From an uncultured Clostridia bacterium (GTDB lineage: Bacteria > Bacillota > Clostridia > TANB77 > CAG-508): a stretch of DNA of 64,000 bases. The translations under genes were made by a program, and so were the position numbers. The DNA lies in assembly GCA_934167965.1 (NCBI GenBank), contig CAKPMJ010000002.1:1-64000 (forward strand), in the 5' to 3' direction. Shown in pieces: positions 9,321 through 18,711 of the stretch (positions are counted from its first letter, which is position 1; the number at the start of each line of letters is the position of its first letter). The notes under the pieces were generated by a model, which saw only the letters and a list, made by a program, of their open reading frames with translations, searched no databases and was not told the DNA's origin.

Positions 9321-9986
9321 TTATTTTTTATTTAAATCTGGTCTTTTCAAATTAGTAATTCTAATACTCTCTTCTCTTCTCCATTTTTCTATATTTTCAT
9401 GATGTCCGGAAAGCAATACTTCTGGAACTTTTACTCCTTCAAATACTTCTGGTCTTGTATATTGGGGATATTCAAGTAATCCATTTGTAAATGATTCTTC
9501 TTTTATTGATTCTTCAGCAATTACTCCACTATTATATCTAGCAACTGCATCTATTAGTACCATTGCCGGAATTTCTCCGCCTGTTAGTACATAATCACCA
9601 ATAGAAATTTCTTCATCTACTATTTTATCTATGACTCTTTGATCTATTCCCTCATAATGACCACAAAGAATTATAAGATTATCTTCCTTAGCTAATTCTT
9701 CAACCTTTTGTTGGTTTAGTTTCTTGCCTTGTGGTGACATATATATAACTTTTGCTTTTTTATCTTCAATAGATTTATAAGCATCATATACAACATCAGC
9801 TTTCATTACCATTCCAGCTCCTCCACCATAAGGTGTATCATCAACTTTTTTATGCTTATCTTTAGAAAAATCTCTAATATTTATTAAATTTATATTTATT
9901 AGTTCTTTTTCTTTTGCTCTTCCTATAATGCTCGAATTTAAAGCCTCAAACATTTCAGGAAAAAGCGTTAAAACATCAAAATTCAT
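9321..9986 (-). CDS. trmD: tRNA (guanine-N1-)-methyltransferase
   Basis: 221 aa SPOUT enzyme making m1G37 of tRNA. N-terminal MNFDVLTLFPEMFE, the DTPYGGGAGMVMK loop, the trefoil-knot cofactor segment CGHYEGIDQRV and EISIGDYVLTGGE are canonical. The ATG at 9986 directly abuts the rimM stop codon, indicating translational coupling; rimM-trmD-rplS is the conserved order. Confidence 0.97.
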   Translation of the reverse strand: MNFDVLTLFPEMFEALNSSIIGRAKEKELININLINIRDFSKDKHKKVDDTPYGGGAGMVMKADVVYDAYKSIEDKKAKVIYMSPQGKKLNQQKVEELAKEDNLIILCGHYEGIDQRVIDKIVDEEISIGDYVLTGGEIPAMVLIDAVARYNSGVIAEESIKEESFTNGLLEYPQYTRPEVFEGVKVPEVLLSGHHENIEKWRREESIRITNLKRPDLNKK

Positions 9987-10499
9987 TTAAACTAACCCTT
10001 TCAATAAATGAACTATAATTTTACTTTCTTCTATATTTACTTCTTTTATTACTTCAGGTATTCCTGGAAGTAATATAGTTTTTCCTAGTTCATTTTTTAC
10101 TACATATATGTCTTTTGAGCCTGAATTATAAATATCTTCAAGTTTACCTAATAATTCACCTTCATCAGTATATACATCTGATTCAAGTAAATCTGCTATA
10201 AAATATGTACCTTCTTCTAATGGAATAGCATCTTCTCTATTTATTTCTAAATATAAATTTCTCAAGGTTTCAGCTTGCTCAACTGTTTCTATTCCTTTAA
10301 ATTTTATTAGTACCATATCTTTATGGTATTTTACCTCTTCTATTTCTAATTCTTTTTCTTCTTTTTTTATTTTAACATATACTTTTTTTAAATCGTCAAA
10401 TCTTTCTATATCATTTACCCAAGGTTTTACTTTTACAAATCCCTTGATTCCAAATGTATTTACAATTTGACCTACTTCTAATCTTTTCTTCATATACAT
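9987..10499 (-). CDS. rimM: 16S rRNA processing/30S maturation factor RimM
   Basis: 170 aa. The N-terminal RimM domain has VGQIVNTFGIKGFVKV (about residues 8-23), and the C-terminal PRC-barrel has EGTYFIADLLESDVYTDEGELLGKL and the closing VNIEESKIIVHLLKGL. RimM binds S19 and the 30S head during assembly. The start is weakly supported: ATG at 10499 or the in-frame ATG two codons later; the upstream ribosome site is poor. Confidence 0.93.
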   Translation of the reverse strand: MYMKKRLEVGQIVNTFGIKGFVKVKPWVNDIERFDDLKKVYVKIKKEEKELEIEEVKYHKDMVLIKFKGIETVEQAETLRNLYLEINREDAIPLEEGTYFIADLLESDVYTDEGELLGKLEDIYNSGSKDIYVVKNELGKTILLPGIPEVIKEVNIEESKIIVHLLKGLV

Positions 10500-10553
10500 T
10501 TTTCTTTCATATTTTATTAATTCAAAAAAGAATATCTATTATTTTTTGAATTA

Positions 10554-10784
10554 CTATCCAATAAATTCTACTGTAACACTTTTACTTTCTTTAGCCGCTG
10601 CAGCCTTCATTACAGTTCTTATTGCATGAGCAATTTTACCTTGTTTACCAATAACTTTACCCATATCACTTTCTGCAACCTTAACTTCAAAAACTATAGA
10701 TTTTTCACCATCTAGTTCTTTAATTTCAATTGCATCTTTGTTATCTACTAGGTTTCTAATTATTGTCTCTAAGATTTCTTTCAT
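10554..10784 (-). CDS. khpA: KH-domain RNA-binding protein (KhpA/YlqC family)
   Basis: 76 aa, a single KH domain with the GxxG-type loop GKQGK (about residues 47-51) and AIRTVMKAAA following. KhpA, with KhpB/Jag, is an RNA chaperone affecting cell elongation in Gram-positive bacteria. Its place between rpsP and rimM is the conserved Bacillota position. Confidence 0.93.
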   Translation of the reverse strand: MKEILETIIRNLVDNKDAIEIKELDGEKSIVFEVKVAESDMGKVIGKQGKIAHAIRTVMKAAAAKESKSVTVEFIG

Positions 10785-10803
10785 AATATCTCCTTTTTAC
10801 TGC

Positions 10804-11037
10804 TTATTTTGCTTTTTCAATTAAAGCTTTAACAGTATCTGTTGGTTTAGCACCATTTTTAATCCATTGTTCAACTTTAGCTTTGTCTAAAACTACTGTT
10901 GATGGTTCTGTCATTGGATCATAAGTTCCTATTTGTTCAATGATTCTTCCATCTCTTGGAGATTTTGAATCAGCTACTACTATATGATAGAAAGGAGCTT
11001 TTTTCTTTCCAAATCTTTGTAATCTTATTTTTACCAT
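10804..11037 (-). CDS. rpsP: 30S ribosomal protein S16
   Basis: 77 aa. MVKIRLQRFGKKKAPFYHIVVADSKSPRDGR is the S16 signature; a conserved YDP segment follows. The start is the ATG at 11037, preceded by AGGAGGTGA; a GTG nine bases upstream overlaps that ribosome site and is rejected. It lies between ffh and khpA. Confidence 0.97.
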   Translation of the reverse strand: MVKIRLQRFGKKKAPFYHIVVADSKSPRDGRIIEQIGTYDPMTEPSTVVLDKAKVEQWIKNGAKPTDTVKALIEKAK

Positions 11038-11103
11038 TTTGTTCACCTCCTACTAGTTTTGATGCTATGCATCTTATATATTTTTTAAATTTAATAACTA
11101 TAA

Positions 11104-12450
11104 TTACATCATGCCTTTTAACTTATCCATGTCCATACCTTTCATCATTTTCTTCATTGTACCTTTGTCTTTCATTTTTTTCATCATTTTTTGTGTCATT
11201 TCAAATGATTCCATGAATTTGTTAATGTCATGTACTTGTGTTCCACTACCTAGTGCTATACGTCTTCTTCTACTTGCATTAAGTATTTTTGGATTCGACC
11301 TTTCTTCACTACTCATAGAACTTATTATTGCTTCTATCTTATCAAATTCTTTATCATCTACTTTTACATTTTTTAATTGATTCATTCCTGGCAACATTTT
11401 CAATATCGATGAGAATGAACCCATTTTTTTAATTTGTTTTAATTGTGCTAAATAATCATTTAAGTCAAACTTATTTTTACGTAATTGCTTTTCTAACTTT
11501 TCAGCTTCTTCTAAGTCTATACTTTGTTCTGCTTGCTCTATTACTGATAGTATATCTCCCATTCCTAAAATTCTTGATGCCATTCTATCAGGATGGAATA
11601 CTTCAAGTTCACTTAATTTTTCACCAACACCTACAAATTTTATAGGTTTTCCTGTAATTTTCTTTACTGATAATGCAGCACCACCACGTGTGTCTCCATC
11701 AAGTTTTGTAAGTATAACTCCATCTATTCCAACCTGTTCATTAAATGTTTGAGCTACATTTACTGCATCTTGACCTGTCATACTGTCTACTACAAGTAGT
11801 ATTTCATGCGGTTTTACTGATTTTTTTACATTTTGAAGTTCTTCCATTAATTCATTATCTATATGCAAACGTCCTGCTGTATCTAAGATAATTATATCAT
11901 TTAATTTTGATATTGCTGTATTATAGGCTCTTTTAGCTATTCCAACAACATCTTTTGTGTTTTCTTCTGCATATACTGGTATATTTAATTGTCCACCAAC
12001 TACTTGTAATTGTTTTATAGCTGCTGGTCTATATACGTCACATGCAACTAGTAATGGCTTTTTACCTTGCTTTCTTAACGTATTAGCAAGTTTACCTGCT
12101 GTTGTTGTTTTTCCTGAACCTTGAAGTCCTACTAGCATTATTATTGTTGGAGGGTTTGGTGAAATGTTTATTTTACTTTCTGTTCCTCCTAATAATTCTA
12201 CTAACTCATCTTTTACTATTTTTACTACTTGCTCTCCTGGTTTCAAAGATTTTAATACTTCTTGACCAAGCGCTTTTTCTTGTATATTTGATATAAATTC
12301 TTTTACTATTTTATAGTTTACATCTGCTTCAAGTAATGCAAGTTTTACTTCTCTTAGCATTTCTTTCATATTGCCTTCGGTTATTCTTGCTTCACCTTTT
12401 AGCTTTTTTGTAATTTCTTGTAACCTAGAGGATAATCCTTCAAATGCCAT
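11104..12450 (-). CDS. ffh: Signal recognition particle protein Ffh (SRP54)
   Basis: 448 aa GTPase that targets nascent membrane proteins to FtsY. N domain at 1-90, G-domain Walker A GLQGSGKTT at 108-116, DTAGR near 190, TKLDGD near 247, then a methionine-rich M domain (about 300-448; last part MMKKMKDKGTMKKMMKG). The downstream gene is rpsP and the upstream gene ylxM, the conserved order. The 4.5S RNA gene is not visible in this window. Confidence 0.97.
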   Translation of the reverse strand: MAFEGLSSRLQEITKKLKGEARITEGNMKEMLREVKLALLEADVNYKIVKEFISNIQEKALGQEVLKSLKPGEQVVKIVKDELVELLGGTESKINISPNPPTIIMLVGLQGSGKTTTAGKLANTLRKQGKKPLLVACDVYRPAAIKQLQVVGGQLNIPVYAEENTKDVVGIAKRAYNTAISKLNDIIILDTAGRLHIDNELMEELQNVKKSVKPHEILLVVDSMTGQDAVNVAQTFNEQVGIDGVILTKLDGDTRGGAALSVKKITGKPIKFVGVGEKLSELEVFHPDRMASRILGMGDILSVIEQAEQSIDLEEAEKLEKQLRKNKFDLNDYLAQLKQIKKMGSFSSILKMLPGMNQLKNVKVDDKEFDKIEAIISSMSSEERSNPKILNASRRRRIALGSGTQVHDINKFMESFEMTQKMMKKMKDKGTMKKMMKGMDMDKLKGMM

Positions 12451-12461
12451 AAGCTTCCTCC

Positions 12462-12773
12462 TTATATACTTAATAAATTTTCTATTTTGTCTAAATTTTT
12501 ATTTGATTTTATGTCTTTTTTCAATATCTCTATGTTCTTTTTTATTTCTTCTTGCTTTTTCATTACTTGTAATTTTTGTTCATATTCTTTTAATTTGTTT
12601 TTTGATTTTTGTATTATTCTCATTACGGCCTGTCTTGTTATAGACTCATTTTCCGCTATCTCTGAAAGTGATAAGTCATTGTTGTAATAGTCGCTCATAA
12701 ATTGATATTGCTTTTCTGTTAATAGTTTTCCATATATTTCTAATAATATACTTATTTCTACCTTTTCTTCCAT
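12462..12773 (-). CDS. ylxM: YlxM family SRP-associated HTH protein
   Basis: 103 aa. EISILLEIYGKLLTEKQYQFMSDYYNNDLSLSEIAENESITRQAV is the typical UPF0122/YlxM sigma-like helix-turn-helix, followed by a charged coiled C-terminus. Known of the family: encoded next to ffh and able to modulate SRP GTPase activity in streptococci. First gene of the SRP/ribosomal operon, 32 nt from a clear promoter -10. Confidence 0.92.
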   Translation of the reverse strand: MEEKVEISILLEIYGKLLTEKQYQFMSDYYNNDLSLSEIAENESITRQAVMRIIQKSKNKLKEYEQKLQVMKKQEEIKKNIEILKKDIKSNKNLDKIENLLSI

Positions 12774-12804
12774 TTCTTACCTCTTTTATTTGTAATACTA
12801 ATCT

Positions 12805-12833
12805 AGTTTACACTATATTTTTAATTTTGTCAA
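12805..12833 (-). promoter_or_regulatory. Sigma-A promoter of the ylxM-ffh-rplS operon
   Basis: Minus strand: -35 TTGACA (12833-12828), 17-nt spacer, -10 TAAACT (12810-12805). The ylxM start lies about 25 nt beyond the predicted transcription start. Confidence 0.8.
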
Positions 12834-12913
12834 GCATTTTGAGTAACTTTTTTGTGAAAATGCTTGCTATTTTGCCATCTTTATGATATATAATGGTAAA
12901 GGAGGGACAGATT

Positions 12914-13075
12914 ATGTCTGAGAATAAAAAAGAAATTAAAGTAATTACTGGAAATGGTAAAGATTTAGATATTTCTCCAGTATATGATCATATAAAAATC
13001 AATCAACCAACTTCTAGAGAAAAGAAAAAGGATGTAGTTATACCTAAGTCAAAAAAAGATATTGAAAAAAAATAG
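12914..13075 (+). CDS. Small charged hypothetical protein
   Basis: 53 aa, one of the few plus-strand genes. The start is ATG 12914, preceded by AAAGGAGGGACAG; an earlier in-frame start at 12893 has no ribosome site. The sequence is hydrophilic and rich in K, E, D and I, ending SKKDIEKK; no motif is recognised. A TATAAT (12889-12894) lies close before the gene, but no matching -35 is clear. It has its own terminator immediately after the stop, so it is a monocistronic gene between the divergent ylxM operon and the convergent ferredoxin. Confidence 0.6.
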   Translation: MSENKKEIKVITGNGKDLDISPVYDHIKINQPTSREKKKDVVIPKSKKDIEKK

Positions 13076-13108
13076 AAATGCAATTTTTAAAGTTGCATTT
13101 CTTTTTTA
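13075..13108. terminator. Bidirectional terminator
   Basis: GAAATGCAA pairs with TTGCATTTC around a 9-nt loop, with TTTTTT on the plus side and an A-run that gives T's on the minus side. It serves the plus-strand small gene and the minus-strand ferredoxin. Confidence 0.85.
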
Positions 13109-13279
13109 TTATTCTTCAACTGGTGCTTCAACTGGGCAAACACTTGCACATGTACCACAATTAATACACATATCTTGGTTTATCTCGTACTTTTCATCAC
13201 CTTGAGCTATACATTCTACTGGGCAGTTTGCTGCACAAGCTCCACAAGATATACAATTTTCATTGATCTTATATGCCAT
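13109..13279 (-). CDS. 2[4Fe-4S] ferredoxin
   Basis: 56 aa clostridial-type electron carrier. Two CxxCxxCxxxCP motifs are visible (CISCGACAANCP and CINCGTCASVCP), each binding one 4Fe-4S cluster. The start MAYKINENC at 13279 has AAAGGTGGTG upstream; it overlaps the 3' end of the ricT gene by 11 nt, so translation is probably coupled. It supplies low-potential electrons in an anaerobe. Confidence 0.95.
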   Translation of the reverse strand: MAYKINENCISCGACAANCPVECIAQGDEKYEINQDMCINCGTCASVCPVEAPVEE

Positions 13280-14198
13280 AATTATCACCACCTTTTCCTT
13301 CTTTACTTTCTATCTCTTCAAGTTTTTCTAGTTCTTCAAGCTCTTTTTTATTTTTCAATTCTTCTTCATCAGCAGTTTCTTCTGCCGCATCCTCTATAAC
13401 AGTTATCTCATTAATATTATATTTTTTATATGTAAAAGCATCACCTTTTTTTATTTTTACTTTTACTCTTTCTGCTAAAGTTTCAACTAATTCAACAACT
13501 CCAGTACCTTCTTCTGTCCTAACTATTGCTCCTGCATGAGGAAGTCTGCTTGCTTTCTCAGTATATACTTCATCTTCATATTTTAGACAGCACATTAATC
13601 TTCCGCAATTACCAGAAATTTTTGTAGGGTTTAATGATAAATTTTGATCTTTTGCCATTTTTATTGATACTGTTTCAAAATTGTTTAAAAATGAACAACA
13701 ACATAATTCTCTGCCACAAATACCATTTCCACCAATTCTCTTTACTTCATCTCTAACACCTATCTGTCTTAATTCTATTCTAGTCTTGTAGTTTGTTGCT
13801 AAATCTTTTACTAATTCTCTAAAATCAATTCTTCCATCTGCTGTAAAGAAAAATAATAATTTTGTATTATCAAATTTACATTCTACATCTGTTAAATTCA
13901 TTTTTAATTTATGCTCTTTAATTTTTTTATTACAAAACTCAAAAGCTTCTTTTTCTTTCTTCTTACACTCTTCAAAATGCTTCATATCTCTTGGATTTGC
14001 TATTCTTATTACTTTTTTTAGTGGTGCAACAATTTTTTCTTCAGAAATTTTTCTATTTGGAATCATTACTTCTGCGATTTCTTCTCCTTCTGAAGTCTCA
14101 ACTATTACATATTCGCCTTTCCTTAATATTAAATATTGTGGATTGAAGAAATATATTTTTCCTAGTCTTCTAAATCTTACTCCTATTATATTTTTCAA
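13269..14198 (-). CDS. ricT: PSP1-domain protein, RicT/YaaT family
   Basis: 309 aa. The PSP1 C-terminal domain carries the cysteines GICGRELCCCSFL and ISGNCGRLMCCLKYE. In B. subtilis YaaT (RicT) forms the Fe-S Ric complex with YlbF and YmcA, acting on sporulation and RNase Y-dependent RNA processing. The start is best read as TTG 14198, overlapping the holB stop (TTGA) with GGGAGG upstream. Following holB, as here, is the conserved position. The C-terminal tail is strongly acidic (EETADEEELKNKKELEE). Confidence 0.9.
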   Translation of the reverse strand: MKNIIGVRFRRLGKIYFFNPQYLILRKGEYVIVETSEGEEIAEVMIPNRKISEEKIVAPLKKVIRIANPRDMKHFEECKKKEKEAFEFCNKKIKEHKLKMNLTDVECKFDNTKLLFFFTADGRIDFRELVKDLATNYKTRIELRQIGVRDEVKRIGGNGICGRELCCCSFLNNFETVSIKMAKDQNLSLNPTKISGNCGRLMCCLKYEDEVYTEKASRLPHAGAIVRTEEGTGVVELVETLAERVKVKIKKGDAFTYKKYNINEITVIEDAAEETADEEELKNKKELEELEKLEEIESKEGKGGDNYGI

Positions 14199-15040
14199 TG
14201 CATTTCCTCCCATATTTTAAATAACATCTTGTCTATACACATATTGTAATTACTATTAGCCTTAAGCCTCTTTTTGGTTTCTTCTATAATTTTTATACAA
14301 TTTATATAACTTATATCCTCTTTTGATTTATTAAAACATATTATATTCATATATTCTAAAATCTCAAACTTGTCATCAGACGATTTATATATAATATCTG
14401 CTTTTTTCATTATTTCTATTATATCTTTGTTTTTGATTTCATCAATAATTTCATATATAGAATTATATAATTCTTCTTTATCTTTTAGTTTTTCTGCCCT
14501 ACCAATACTTCCTTGAAAAGTTTCTAACATATTCTCAGTAATATTATTCATATTGTATTTTTTTCTTAAATATGCTTCTATTTGTTCATTAGATATATCC
14601 TGAAATTTTAATATATTACATCTTGATTTTATAGTACTCAAAAAATTACTTTCTACTGAACCAATTAATATTATTACTACAAATTCAGGAGGTTCCTCTA
14701 ATGTTTTTAGTAAACAATTTTGAGCTTCTTTTGTCATTGTATCTGCATTATCTAGTATGTACACCTTATTATTTGATTTTATTGGCGCTTCCAATATCTT
14801 TTTTTGTAATTCTCTTATTTGTTCTATTTTTATATTATTTCCATCTGGCTCAACTAATATAAAATCAGGATTATTTTGAAGTTCTGAACCTAATATCATT
14901 TTGGCAAATTCATAAGAAATTAACCTTTTTCCTATTCCTTCTGTTCCAATAAATAAATAACTATGTGAAATTCTATTTAATTCTATAGCTTGTGACAATT
15001 CTTGCTTTATTTTGTCATTTCCATAAATACCTTCAAACAT
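14195..15040 (-). CDS. holB: DNA polymerase III subunit delta'
   Basis: 281 aa clamp-loader AAA+ subunit. Walker-A-like GTEGIGKR (about residues 31-38), the sensor segment DNADTMTKEAQNCLLKTLEEPP and the SRC motif (TIKSRCNIL) are present. Start is ATG 15040, preceded by AGGAAG; a GTG at 15049 overlaps that site. It overlaps ricT by four bases. Downstream neighbour ricT and upstream lepB. Confidence 0.92.
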   Translation of the reverse strand: MFEGIYGNDKIKQELSQAIELNRISHSYLFIGTEGIGKRLISYEFAKMILGSELQNNPDFILVEPDGNNIKIEQIRELQKKILEAPIKSNNKVYILDNADTMTKEAQNCLLKTLEEPPEFVVIILIGSVESNFLSTIKSRCNILKFQDISNEQIEAYLRKKYNMNNITENMLETFQGSIGRAEKLKDKEELYNSIYEIIDEIKNKDIIEIMKKADIIYKSSDDKFEILEYMNIICFNKSKEDISYINCIKIIEETKKRLKANSNYNMCIDKMLFKIWEEMH

Positions 15041-15052
15041 GATTTTCACTTC

Positions 15053-15703
15053 CTATTTATCTATTTTACCAAATAAATTTAATGGCCAAATTCTAATCCA
15101 TACCTTACTTTCTATCTTTTCCAATGGTATACATCCAAAACATCTACTATCTGTACTTTTTGATCTATTATCTCCCATTACAAATACAGAATTATCTGGA
15201 ACAGTTACATCTAAACATTTTCCTCTTCCATTAGTTGTAATAACACCTGGTTGTAAATATTCTTCTTTTTGTAATTCTCCATTTATGTATACGTTTCCAT
15301 TTTCTATTACTATATGATCTCCTGGTACACCTATTACTCTTTTTATATAACTTATTTTTCCGATTTCTAATACATAAAAAGTAAATTTTTTCCATAAACT
15401 TTTAGGTCCATTATCATATCTTGCTATAACACTTTGATTTATTTCATCTTCTGTTAAACCTAGTGTTGATGGCGCTTCAAATGTTATTATATCTCCTTTT
15501 GATGGCATTTTCTTTGTTGTTCTTCTCCATCTATTAAGCCACAATCTTTGATTTTCTTGTAAAGTTGGGTACATTGATGGTTGTTGTACTATTGTTGGTG
15601 TTCCAATAAAATATCTAAATAATATTGCAATTACTAATGCAATTAATATGCATACTACCCATTCTCCAATATCTTTAAGTTTATTTGTTTGTTCTTCGTT
15701 CAC
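15053..15703 (-). CDS. lepB: Signal peptidase I
   Basis: 216 aa, one N-terminal membrane anchor (about residues 14-35). Catalytic Ser43 in QPSMYPTL and Lys121 in YIKRVIGVPGD form the Ser-Lys dyad; GDNRSKSTDSR is the conserved box E. It cleaves Sec/Tat leader peptides on the outer face of the membrane. Does not process class III prepilins, so it is not the peptidase for the prepilin-like genes of this window. Confidence 0.95.
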   Translation of the reverse strand: MNEEQTNKLKDIGEWVVCILIALVIAILFRYFIGTPTIVQQPSMYPTLQENQRLWLNRWRRTTKKMPSKGDIITFEAPSTLGLTEDEINQSVIARYDNGPKSLWKKFTFYVLEIGKISYIKRVIGVPGDHIVIENGNVYINGELQKEEYLQPGVITTNGRGKCLDVTVPDNSVFVMGDNRSKSTDSRCFGCIPLEKIESKVWIRIWPLNLFGKIDK

Positions 15704-15714
15704 TGTTATTCCTC

Positions 15715-16638
15715 CTAAATATTTTTATCTATAACTGGTACAATTTGTTTCTTTCTAGAAACTACTCCTGGTAAAAATGCCATATTATTTTCTAATTTTA
15801 TATTAAATGCTTTTTCAGCAATCTCTGACTTCTCACCTAATACTATAATTTGTGAATTATTTTCTAATATATCTGTTATCATAAATACATACATATCTAT
15901 GTTATTTGATTGTATAAAATTATTTATTGTTTTTTCTATTTCTTCTTTATTTTTTAATACATCTTCTATACATGCAGTATTTATTTGAGATACCTGATAT
16001 TTTACCCCATTTGTATTAAATTCCTTTGAATCAATGTTTATTAATTCTTCTGTTGTATAATCACTTAAGTCAGTTCCTGCTTTTAACATATCTAATCCAT
16101 ATGTATTTATATCTATATTAGCAATTTCTGCTAATTTCTTGGCTGCTTCCTCATCTTTAGGTGTACATGTTGGTGATTTAAACAATAATGTATCTGATAT
16201 TATTGCACTAAGCATCATTCCTGCAACTTTAGGTTCAATATCTATATTATTTACAACATACAAATCATATAAAATTGTACTTGTACATCCTACTGGCATA
16301 GCAGTATAGTATAATGGCTCTGATGTCTCAAATTCTGATATTTTATGATGGTCTACAACTCTTAATATCTTTGCTTTTTCAACTCCTTTTGCACTTTGTG
16401 TAAATGAGTTATGATCAACTAACATTACCTCTTGACCTTCTTGTAATTCTTCAATTAATTCTGGTGCTTCTATTTTTAAGTAATCTAACGCATATTGTGT
16501 TTCTTTATTTACATTTCCCAATCTACATGGTTTTACTTTGTTTATTCCTATTTTATTTTCTAAGTCTGCCAAAACCATAGCTGACATTATTGTATCTGTA
16601 TCTGGATTTTTATGTCCATATATTAATATTTCACTCAT
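15715..16638 (-). CDS. ppaC: Manganese-dependent inorganic pyrophosphatase
   Basis: 307 aa DHH-family enzyme hydrolysing PPi. Metal ligands H9, D13 and D15 in GHKNPDTDT, D75 in VDHNS and DHH at 96-98 are visible; the DHHA2 domain closes with the substrate loop SRKKQIVP. No CBS or DRTGG regulatory insert, so it is the short family II form. Confidence 0.95.
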   Translation of the reverse strand: MSEILIYGHKNPDTDTIMSAMVLADLENKIGINKVKPCRLGNVNKETQYALDYLKIEAPELIEELQEGQEVMLVDHNSFTQSAKGVEKAKILRVVDHHKISEFETSEPLYYTAMPVGCTSTILYDLYVVNNIDIEPKVAGMMLSAIISDTLLFKSPTCTPKDEEAAKKLAEIANIDINTYGLDMLKAGTDLSDYTTEELINIDSKEFNTNGVKYQVSQINTACIEDVLKNKEEIEKTINNFIQSNNIDMYVFMITDILENNSQIIVLGEKSEIAEKAFNIKLENNMAFLPGVVSRKKQIVPVIDKNI

Positions 16639-16688
16639 TCTTTTTTCCTCCTTAAAATTACTGTTTTATTATATCATACTTTCCTATG

Positions 16689-16753
16689 TTGTCAATGGGG
16701 ACGTCCCTTTTTGACAATGAAAAGTTGTCAAAAAGGAACGTCCCCATTGACAA
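16689..16753. repeat. REP-like palindrome (GGGACGTCCC / TTTTTGACA family)
   Basis: A 29-nt arm (16689-16717) and its reverse complement (16725-16753, one mismatch) flank a 7-nt loop. The arms contain GGGACGTCCC and TTTTTGACAA. Related copies lie at 30903-30968 and 35966-35992, with a degenerate half near 42680. It lies between two genes and is likely a dispersed repeat; it lacks a long T-tract. Confidence 0.85.
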
Positions 16754-16762
16754 CTTCCATTA

Positions 16763-18691
16763 TTAAATTGAAGCCAAATCATTTGAAAATCCCTTTAATA
16801 TAACTGTTTTTATTGTTGTATCTTTTCCTTTTAGATAATCATCTATCATTTGTTTTAAACCTTTCATACTTCTTTCTTCTTCTTTAACTATTTCAGGGTG
16901 GATTTTCGCTCTTTTTAGCATTCTATCTTTTATTATAACTATATCTTCATTTGTTGCACATGATATTCTTTGGAACATTTGATATGGGTCATAGTACTTA
17001 AATATTGGTACATCCATGCACTCTTTATCAAATCTTTCATAAAATTGTTCCATTTTCATTGGAATACATTTGAATATGTCATCTGCTTTAAGTCTGTAAT
17101 CTTTTTCTAATAATTGATAATTTAGTTTATTAAATTCATCTATTACTTCCTTCATATCATCTGTCAAACTGTATATTGTTATTTTTTCTAATTCTTTTTC
17201 AATATCCTCACAGTATTTTGAATGTATTACCGATAGTTTCATTCCTGTTATAAAGTCATCTTTTAATGCTTTTGATTCGTAACTTATTAAATTATTTTTC
17301 ATAAAGTATACATAATATACATATAACTTAACTATATCAATTAATTCTAATTTTCCTGATTTAACATCATCTAGTGCCTCATATACTATATTAAAGAACT
17401 TACTATCTGGTATTTTCCAATATTCCTCTGTAAGTATCCTTTTATATGCTGGTATTTCCTTTTCTCCACTAAATGTTCTTTCTGCAGCTTCCATGTCTTT
17501 TTTAAACAATTTCATGTCAAATATTCTTGTTCTAACATAATATTCTATAAATTTAAAGAATCTATATTCTACTTTAAAATTGTAATAATAATTGCTATCA
17601 AATTCTTTTATATAAAATTGTCTATTATCATTTAATACTTTTGAAGATACTAAAATTGATTTATATTCTTCATTGTCCACAATATTTTTGAACTTTTCTT
17701 TTGTTATCTTTCCTGCTTTTATTTCAAATGATACAGCAATTGTAAATATTAATATTGTTTGCATTAGCCTTCTATTTGTATTAGGATAATGCTGATCTAT
17801 CATTTCATATATTTTTTTGAAGTCGTTTAATGCTTGTTTTAAGATACGTAAATTCCTTGTTCCACTTCTTTTAAATGTTGACATTGTAAGTATTGTGTTT
17901 TCTCTTAAAAATTTTATTAAACTATGGTTTGACTCATACCTCATCAATAGCCCATTTATTATATAATCAAATTGTGGTGCATATTCAAAAGTTTCACCTA
18001 TTAATTTTTCTTTTATTCTTTCATATTCATTTGCTTTATCAAATACAAGTTCCATTTTATCTCTTATCTTTTCTACCATAGGTATTTCTGATTTAGATAA
18101 TTCACCTTGTTTGTCTAAAAGATATGTTGCTATAAATGTTTTCATTTCTAAGTGTTCACTCTTCATTTTTGTAGAAAGCTCTTTTTCATTACATATTATT
18201 ATTGTTTTAATATGATCATGCTCAACAAAATTATTTATATATCCTAAAATATCTATTACATCTACATTAGCTCTCTCTAAGTCATCAAAGCACAATACTT
18301 TGTCATCAGTTGAGAAAAATTCTTGATAATCAATTCTATCATTATTTGAAGATACACCAAAGAAATTTGCCATGTCCAATCCTGTTTTTGCATATTCAGG
18401 TATTGTAGTATGTTCATGTGTACTCATATATTTTTTTAGGTTTTTATCCATTAATTGCGTTGTTTCAATAAAGATCTTTTTGCTTATCTCTTCTAGGTTT
18501 GATATTCCATACAATGACATGTATATGGTTTTATATTTTCTTCCATTTAATTTCATTGTTTCTATTTTTTTCTTTATTTGATTGTTCCAAAAGTATGTCT
18601 TTCCTGATCCCCATTCTCCATTTATCATTATTGCATAATCTGTATAATCTGATCTAACGTAATCCAATATACTTTCTACTAAATCATCCAT
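16763..18691 (-). CDS. KAP-family P-loop NTPase
   Basis: 642 aa. Walker A GEWGSGKT at residues 25-32 and Walker B KVLCFDDLERA near residue 150 match the KAP NTPase family (PF07693-like); a long helical C-terminal region follows with no recognised domain and no obvious KAP membrane insert. Family members occur in anti-phage islands and in membrane-associated complexes, but no partner gene is visible here. Start: ATG 18691 has GGA nine bases upstream; ATG 18700 is possible; longer forms would overlap comF. Codon use is AT-rich like its neighbours. Confidence 0.7.
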   Translation of the reverse strand: MDDLVESILDYVRSDYTDYAIMINGEWGSGKTYFWNNQIKKKIETMKLNGRKYKTIYMSLYGISNLEEISKKIFIETTQLMDKNLKKYMSTHEHTTIPEYAKTGLDMANFFGVSSNNDRIDYQEFFSTDDKVLCFDDLERANVDVIDILGYINNFVEHDHIKTIIICNEKELSTKMKSEHLEMKTFIATYLLDKQGELSKSEIPMVEKIRDKMELVFDKANEYERIKEKLIGETFEYAPQFDYIINGLLMRYESNHSLIKFLRENTILTMSTFKRSGTRNLRILKQALNDFKKIYEMIDQHYPNTNRRLMQTILIFTIAVSFEIKAGKITKEKFKNIVDNEEYKSILVSSKVLNDNRQFYIKEFDSNYYYNFKVEYRFFKFIEYYVRTRIFDMKLFKKDMEAAERTFSGEKEIPAYKRILTEEYWKIPDSKFFNIVYEALDDVKSGKLELIDIVKLYVYYVYFMKNNLISYESKALKDDFITGMKLSVIHSKYCEDIEKELEKITIYSLTDDMKEVIDEFNKLNYQLLEKDYRLKADDIFKCIPMKMEQFYERFDKECMDVPIFKYYDPYQMFQRISCATNEDIVIIKDRMLKRAKIHPEIVKEEERSMKGLKQMIDDYLKGKDTTIKTVILKGFSNDLASI

Positions 18692-18711
18692 AACACACAT
18701 GTTCCTTTCTT

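Noticed and set aside
16763..18691. Anti-phage defence system built on the KAP NTPase
   Set aside because: No nuclease, second defence gene or mobile-element boundary accompanies it, so the claim is not supported.
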